A stretch of 64,000 bases of DNA, taken from NCBI RefSeq assembly GCF_000735345.1, contig NZ_JMPJ01000053.1, positions 1 to 64,000 of the forward strand. The letters are read 5' to 3'. The DNA comes from Ewingella americana ATCC 33852 (GTDB lineage: Bacteria > Pseudomonadota > Gammaproteobacteria > Enterobacterales > Enterobacteriaceae). Shown piece by piece: positions 60,297 through 64,000 of this stretch (position 1 is its first letter; each line of letters begins with the position of its first letter). Both the position numbers and the translations under genes were made by a program. The notes beneath the pieces are model-generated. The model saw nothing but the letters and a program-made list of their open reading frames with translations, searched no databases and was not told where the DNA came from.

Positions 60297-61049
60297 ATGC
60301 CTATCGCGGCCAATACCTTGTACCGTGACAGTTTCAATTTCCTGCGTAATCAGTTCACCAGCATCCTGCTGTTGGCGTTGCTGACCGCGCTGATCACCGT
60401 CATTTTGAATCAGATTTTCACTCCGAGCGCTGAGCAACTCAGCCTGCTGAGTGCTAACAGCGATGATTTGTCCGGTACCGCAGGCATGAGCCTTCAGGAA
60501 CTTATCCAGAACATGTCGCCTGAGCAGCAGATGGTGCTGTTGAAAGTCTCCGGCGCGGCCACCTTCTCGGCGCTGGTCGGCAATGTGCTGTTAGTGGGCG
60601 GCATGCTGACGCTGATTCAGATGGTGTCCAGCGGGATGCGCACCAGCGCCCTGCGCTCAATTGGTGCTTCCACCCCAATCCTGCCTCGCCTGCTGGGCCT
60701 GATGCTGCTCTGTACCCTGCTGGTGCAGTTGGGTATCACCCTGTTTGTGGTGCCGGGCGTGCTGATCGCAGTGGCGGTTTCGCTGTCGCCGGTGATTAGC
60801 AGCGTCGAAAGAATGGGCGTGTTTAAGTCGATTAAAGTCAGCAGCAAGCTGGCCTTTAGCAATGCGCGTCTGGTGCTGCCAGCGATTATGTTCTGGCTGG
60901 CTGCCAAGATGCTGGTGTTGCTGGCGGTGAGCCATCTGAGCGCCCTGCCAACCATGGCAGCGACCATCGTGTTAAGTACGTTGAGCAACCTGATTTCAGC
61001 TTTCCTGCTGATCTACCTGTTCCGTCTGTACTCGAAGTTGCGTGCCTAA
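60297..61049 (+). CDS. yciC: UPF0259 membrane protein YciC
   Basis: 250 residues with five to six hydrophobic segments (about 20-40, 85-105, 118-145, 150-165, 190-215, 222-245). [26 protein letters not shown] at the start is typical of enteric YciC. Inner-membrane protein of unknown function, in the same place as in E. coli, directly ahead of yciB. CAAGGAGCG precedes the start. Confidence 0.93.
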   Translation: MPIAANTLYRDSFNFLRNQFTSILLLALLTALITVILNQIFTPSAEQLSLLSANSDDLSGTAGMSLQELIQNMSPEQQMVLLKVSGAATFSALVGNVLLVGGMLTLIQMVSSGMRTSALRSIGASTPILPRLLGLMLLCTLLVQLGITLFVVPGVLIAVAVSLSPVISSVERMGVFKSIKVSSKLAFSNARLVLPAIMFWLAAKMLVLLAVSHLSALPTMAATIVLSTLSNLISAFLLIYLFRLYSKLRA

Positions 61050-61145
61050 TCTCGGCGATGACAAAAGGGTGCTCTGGCGCCCTTTTCTTTTGTCGAAGAA
61101 ATGATTCCGGTATAGTCAAACCCTACATTAGATATGGAATGAAGT

Positions 61146-61684
61146 ATGAAGCAGCTCCTCGATTTTCTTCCCCTGGTGGTTTTTTTGTTTTTTATAAGCT
61201 TTACGACATTTACTACGCGTCCGGTGCGCTGATTGTTGCCACCGCTCTTGCGCTGATTTTCACTTGGATTAAATACCGTAAAGTGGAGAAGATGACGCTG
61301 ATCACCTTCGCCATGGTGGCCATTTTCGGCACCCTGACATTGGTCTTCCATAATGACGAATTCATTAAATGGAAAGTGACGGTGATTTACGTTCTGTTCT
61401 CCGGCGCGCTGCTGGTTAGCCAGTTGATCCTGAAAAAGCCGCTGATTCAACGCATGCTGGGCAAAGAACTGACGCTGCCGGATCATGTCTGGAATAAGCT
61501 GAACGTCAGTTGGGCCATCTTCTTCCTGCTGTGCGGTTTAGCAAATATTTACGTTGCGTTCTGGTTACCGCAAGAAGTATGGGTTAACTTCAAAGTGTTC
61601 GGCCTGACCGTGCTCACGCTGGTCTTTACCCTGCTGAGTGGGGTCTACATCTACCGGCATATGCCGGATGAAGAAAAAAAATAA
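61146..61684 (+). pseudogene. yciB: Intracellular septation protein A YciB/IspZ, split by a one-base shift
   Basis: The normal enteric N-terminus [13 protein letters not shown] starts at the ATG 61146, but this frame stops at 61230-61232 after 28 codons. The rest of the protein ([24 protein letters not shown]... to MPDEEKK at 61684) continues in the -1 frame. The junction is a run of seven Ts (61180-61186); eight would give a single intact 179-residue protein. The downstream frame alone can start at the ATG 61139 but then has an unrelated leader ([13 protein letters not shown]). YciB is an inner-membrane protein linked to cell-envelope synthesis and division. The cause may be a read error, a mutation, or -1 ribosomal slippage. 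Confidence 0.8.
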
Positions 61685-61753
61685 GCATTCTCCTGCATGG
61701 GTCTTTCTGGTTGAAAGACCTTAATTTTGATTAATTCAGTGTGAAGCAACTCA

Positions 61754-62194
61754 ATGAACGAAAAACATAGCTTACCTAATGGTGAAATGGTGTTGCGTAC
61801 ACTGGCTATGCCAGCGGATACCAACGCTAACGGTGATATTTTTGGTGGATGGCTGATGTCACAGATGGACATGGGCGGCGCTATTCAGGCGAAGGAAATC
61901 GCTAAAGGCCGCGTGGTGACTGTCCGTGTTGACGGCATGACGTTTCTCAAGCCCGTTGCTGTAGGTGATGTCGTATGTTGCTACGCGCGTTGTATTCGAA
62001 CTGGGAACAGTTCGATCACCATCAATGTGGAAGTGTGGGTGAAGAAGGTCTCTTCTGAGCCGATTGGTCAGCGCTACCGCGCCACCGAGGCCGTGTTTAC
62101 CTACGTGGCGGTCGATGACGAAGGTAAGTCGCGCAAGCTGCCGGATGGCAGAAGCAACTTCAGCGTGGACTCTGACGGCGTGTCGCAAGACTAA
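61754..62194 (+). CDS. yciA: Acyl-CoA thioesterase YciA
   Basis: 146 residues; a hot-dog-fold hexameric hydrolase of short- to long-chain acyl-CoAs. The active-site segment TNANGDIFGGWLMSQMDMGG (Asp26 as catalytic acid region) and GDVVCCYARCIRTGNSSITINVEVW match E. coli YciA. It lies 69 bases after yciB. Confidence 0.95.
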   Translation: MNEKHSLPNGEMVLRTLAMPADTNANGDIFGGWLMSQMDMGGAIQAKEIAKGRVVTVRVDGMTFLKPVAVGDVVCCYARCIRTGNSSITINVEVWVKKVSSEPIGQRYRATEAVFTYVAVDDEGKSRKLPDGRSNFSVDSDGVSQD

Positions 62195-62223
62195 GCCGCC
62201 GGTTTTAAGCCGCGCCATAAAGC

Positions 62224-62254
62224 AAAAGGTCGCCCTCGAAGGCGACCTTTTTGT
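62224..62254. terminator. Bidirectional terminator between yciA and tonB
   Basis: AAAAGGTCGCC-CTCGA-AGGCGACCTTTTT: 10-bp stem with flanking A- and T-runs, 30 bases past yciA and 19 past the tonB stop; used by both convergent genes. Confidence 0.93.
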
Positions 62255-62272
62255 TTTCACCCAGTGAAAATC

Positions 62273-63022
62273 TTACTCGACGGATGACCCGCCGTTGATT
62301 TTGAACACCAGGTTTACCACCAGATTGTTGGCAGCTTTCGGCTCATAGCGCCATTTGCGCATCGCCTGTTTCACTTCGCGTTCAAACATATTGCGCGGCT
62401 CGGCGGACAGAATGCGGATGTTATCCACCCGACCGTCGCTGTCGACGTCAAACTGCACGCGAACGCGCCCTTCTATCTGTAACGCGAAGGCTCGGGCCGG
62501 ATACTGTGGCTTAGAGCGATCTAACGGGCGCGGCCCGCTGCTGGCACTTGGCGTGGACTGCGCTGGCGGCTGGGCCGCGGGCTTGACGTCCGGCTTGCTG
62601 TTGTTGAACGGCGACGCGTCATCAGTGACTTTCGGCTTATCAACCTTCTGCACCGGCTTCTCAACAGGTTTAACTTTTGGCTTCGGCTTCTCAACCGGCT
62701 TTTTGACCGGCTTAGGTTTTGGCTTTGGCTCAGGAAGTGCGACGGCCTCTGGCGGCGGTGGCGGCTCAGGCTTCACTTCTGGCTCGGGTTCAGGTTCGGG
62801 CTCTGGCTCCGGTTGCGGCTGAATCTGTGGTTTCGGCGGCGGAGCGAAATCCGCTGGGTTCACCATAGTGACGCTCATGACCTGCTGCTCTTGTTTGGGC
62901 AGTGTTACGGCGTCTTTCATGGTGACATAAAGCAAGGTGCCAATAACCGCGCTGTGGAAGGCGACAGAAAATACCAGTGGCAGTGTGACCTTGCGAACAA
63001 ATCTAAACTTTTTTAGCGGCAT
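62273..63022 (-). CDS. tonB: Energy transducer TonB
   Basis: 249 residues. An N-terminal membrane anchor (residues 11-34; the SxxxH motif is [10 protein letters not shown]) is followed by a periplasm-spanning Pro-rich rod with Glu-Pro repeats (near 70-85) and then Lys-Pro repeats (near 97-125). The C-terminal domain binds TonB boxes of outer-membrane receptors ([23 protein letters not shown]). It works with ExbB/ExbD. I start at 63022 ([12 protein letters not shown]); the open frame to 63070 runs through the Fur box. The E. coli protein has 239 residues. Confidence 0.96.
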   Translation of the reverse strand: MPLKKFRFVRKVTLPLVFSVAFHSAVIGTLLYVTMKDAVTLPKQEQQVMSVTMVNPADFAPPPKPQIQPQPEPEPEPEPEPEVKPEPPPPPEAVALPEPKPKPKPVKKPVEKPKPKVKPVEKPVQKVDKPKVTDDASPFNNSKPDVKPAAQPPAQSTPSASSGPRPLDRSKPQYPARAFALQIEGRVRVQFDVDSDGRVDNIRILSAEPRNMFEREVKQAMRKWRYEPKAANNLVVNLVFKINGGSSVE

Positions 63023-63057
63023 AATGAGTCTGTTTCCCCGTGAAGCCGCAAGTTTAA

Positions 63058-63077
63058 ATGCAAATAGCAATCATATT
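63058..63077 (-). promoter_or_regulatory. Fur box of tonB
   Basis: On the minus strand AATATGATTGCTATTTGCAT is almost identical to the E. coli tonB Fur site (GAATGATTGCTATTTGCAT). It lies 36-55 bases ahead of the tonB start. Iron-bound Fur would repress here. Confidence 0.8.
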
Positions 63078-63236
63078 CAACACCGCAATGACAACTATTC
63101 TCAAATCAAAGCTGAATTGATCCAACGCAAAGCACTTTCCTACGACTACGGGTTTCGCTATGGTGTTAACACCTGCCGTGATGACAGGCATTTTCGCGTT
63201 ATTCCCTGTTAAAGCTAATGATTTTAAAGGTGATGC

Positions 63237-63533
63237 ATGCTCTATGTAATTTATTCTGAAGATGTACCCGACTCTTTGGAAAAACGTGCCGCTGCGCGTC
63301 CTGCACACGTCGAACGTCTGCAAAAGCTTCATGATGAAGGCCGTGTGATCGTCGCTGGCCCAACGCCTGCGATTGATAGCGCAGATCCGGGCGCGGCAGG
63401 TATGTCAGGTTCCGTGGTTATCATTGAATTTGAAACCCTGAAAGATGCCCAGACTTGGGCCGATGCAGACCCTTATGTCGCCGCTGGGGTCTATAAGAGC
63501 GTGACCGTGAAGCCGTTTAAGCGCGTTTTCTAA
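63237..63533 (+). CDS. yciI: YciI-family protein
   Basis: 98 residues, a dimeric alpha/beta-barrel (ferredoxin-like) protein. Family landmarks are [29 protein letters not shown] (with the conserved His) and [20 protein letters not shown] (the WxxxDPY motif). Function is not firmly known; relatives include dehydrochlorinases and SgcJ-like enzymes. It is divergent from tonB as in E. coli. Confidence 0.95.
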   Translation: MLYVIYSEDVPDSLEKRAAARPAHVERLQKLHDEGRVIVAGPTPAIDSADPGAAGMSGSVVIIEFETLKDAQTWADADPYVAAGVYKSVTVKPFKRVF

Positions 63534-63582
63534 TTCCGCACTTATTTACCCGCAATTAATTCCCCGCGCTATAAATGACAAA

Positions 63583-63607
63583 GGCCACTCATGTGGCCTA
63601 TTTTTTT
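63583..63607 (+). terminator. Terminator after yciI
   Basis: GGCCAC (63583-63588) pairs with GTGGCC (63593-63598) around TCAT and is followed by TATTTTTTT. Confidence 0.88.
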
Positions 63608-63705
63608 GCGGGTACTCTGGGATATGTCATAGACGCAAAAGCAATCACAGTGCGCGAGCCGTTGCTGTGATAGACTGCTTTCCCCTACCCCAGAGGTAAG
63701 CTCTT

Positions 63706-63867
63706 ATGTCATTCTTCGACGGATTGAAGTTTCTTTCTAGCCAGAAAACCAAAGTCACCTGCCCGGAATGCAAAGCAGTGAGTGAACAGATGAGCACCAA
63801 AGTGCGCAAGAACTCAACGCTGGTCTGCCCTAAATGCGGTGCTTTATTTCAGCCGAAATCACAGTGA
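63706..63867 (+). CDS. Small zinc-ribbon protein (YnfU-like)
   Basis: 53 residues: MSFFDGLKFLSSQKTKVTCP then a zinc-ribbon with two cysteine pairs, CPEC (near 19-22) and CPKC (near 43-46), ending FQPKSQ. CAGAGG lies nine bases before the ATG. It resembles the YnfU-type zinc-binding mini-proteins; the exact orthology is from memory. Its stop abuts the convergent yciY stop. Such a short gene is easily missed by length-filtered gene finders. Confidence 0.75.
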   Translation: MSFFDGLKFLSSQKTKVTCPECKAVSEQMSTKVRKNSTLVCPKCGALFQPKSQ

Positions 63868-64000
63868 TCACGAACGCCATTCGTAAGTAACGGCATATAA
63901 AGAAAGACGTTGATGTTGCTGGTGGTGGATCTGCCGAATGCGGTAGATGTGGCGATAACGTCTTGATTGACCTTCCAGCCAGCGGCTTCTGCGGCGCTGA
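63868..64000 (-). CDS. yciY: YciY small protein, 3' part only (cut by window edge)
   Basis: 43 codons plus stop (TGA at 63868-63870), open to the right edge of the window. The readable part contains SRWLEGQSRRYRHIYRIR and ends YAVTYEWRS. SRWLEGQSRR is the hallmark of E. coli YciY (57 residues, unknown function), which also lies next to this group of genes. The protein is very basic. Confidence 0.75.
   Translation of the reverse strand, partial: QRRRSRWLEGQSRRYRHIYRIRQIHHQQHQRLSLYAVTYEWRS

Noticed and set aside
62355-62822. Gly/Ser-rich 155-codon frame opposite tonB
   Set aside because: The repeats are the reverse reading of the Pro-Glu/Pro-Lys rod codons of TonB, not a real glycine-rich protein.

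Overview
This window is a chromosomal segment of a Gram-negative enterobacterium (order Enterobacterales). The right half follows the Escherichia coli yciT-osmB-...-tonB-yciI backbone almost gene for gene. Two features argue against E. coli or Salmonella and for a Serratia/Rahnella/Yersinia-type genus: trpG and trpD are separate genes, and E. coli backbone genes are interspersed with extra cassettes. Two ERIC elements also mark the enterobacterial origin. No tRNA, rRNA, CRISPR array, transposase or prophage was found.

Layout. (1) 0.1-6.3 kb, minus strand: the complete astCADBE operon for arginine/ornithine breakdown to glutamate and succinate. A good sigma-54 promoter lies upstream and a REPIN-like palindrome lies past its end. 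(2) 7.0-14.0 kb, plus strand: a sugar operon (periplasmic binding protein, ATPase, two permeases, FGGY kinase, SIS isomerase) facing a MocR-type regulator. The sugar is not known; a pentulose or pentitol is my best guess. (3) 15.8-19.1 kb: spy (periplasmic chaperone) and cstA with its ybdD-like partner. (4) 19.1-19.7 kb: a non-coding 640-base foldback made of two divergent repeat copies head to head. (5) 19.8-26.1 kb: kdgT, fsaA, and ybiY-ybiW (glycyl-radical enzyme and its activase) followed by the DeoR-type regulator yciT. An FNR-like site lies between fsaA and ybiY. (6) 26.3-34.8 kb: osmB, yciH, pyrF, a small ribbon-helix-helix protein, lapB, lapA, pgpB, ribA, acnA. (7) 35.1-40.3 kb: three small accessory cassettes, namely an MFS exporter with an AraC regulator, an NmrA-type oxidoreductase with a LysR regulator, and a TetR regulator with a RidA-family protein. 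(8) 40.3-51.2 kb: cysB, topA, yciN, sohB, yciK, btuR, rluB, yciO, rnm. (9) 51.4-58.3 kb: the trp operon with promoter-operator, leader peptide, attenuator, trpE-G-D-CF-B-A and a terminal hairpin. (10) 58.5-64 kb: a BON lipoprotein, ompW, a YkgJ-like protein, yciC, yciB, yciA, tonB, yciI, a zinc-ribbon mini-protein and the cut-off yciY.

Points most worth attention: yciB is split by a one-base shift at a T7 run that happens to be a textbook slippery heptamer; the 640-base foldback keeps equivalent 11-bp hairpins of different sequence in its two arms; ybiY-ybiW is physically joined to yciT, which suggests a ligand class for that regulator; the sugar operon pairs a D-ribulokinase-like enzyme with an arabinose-5-phosphate-isomerase-like enzyme; and RluB carries a 155-residue disordered basic N-terminal extension. 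All assignments come from reading the sequence and from memory of protein families. No database search was run.
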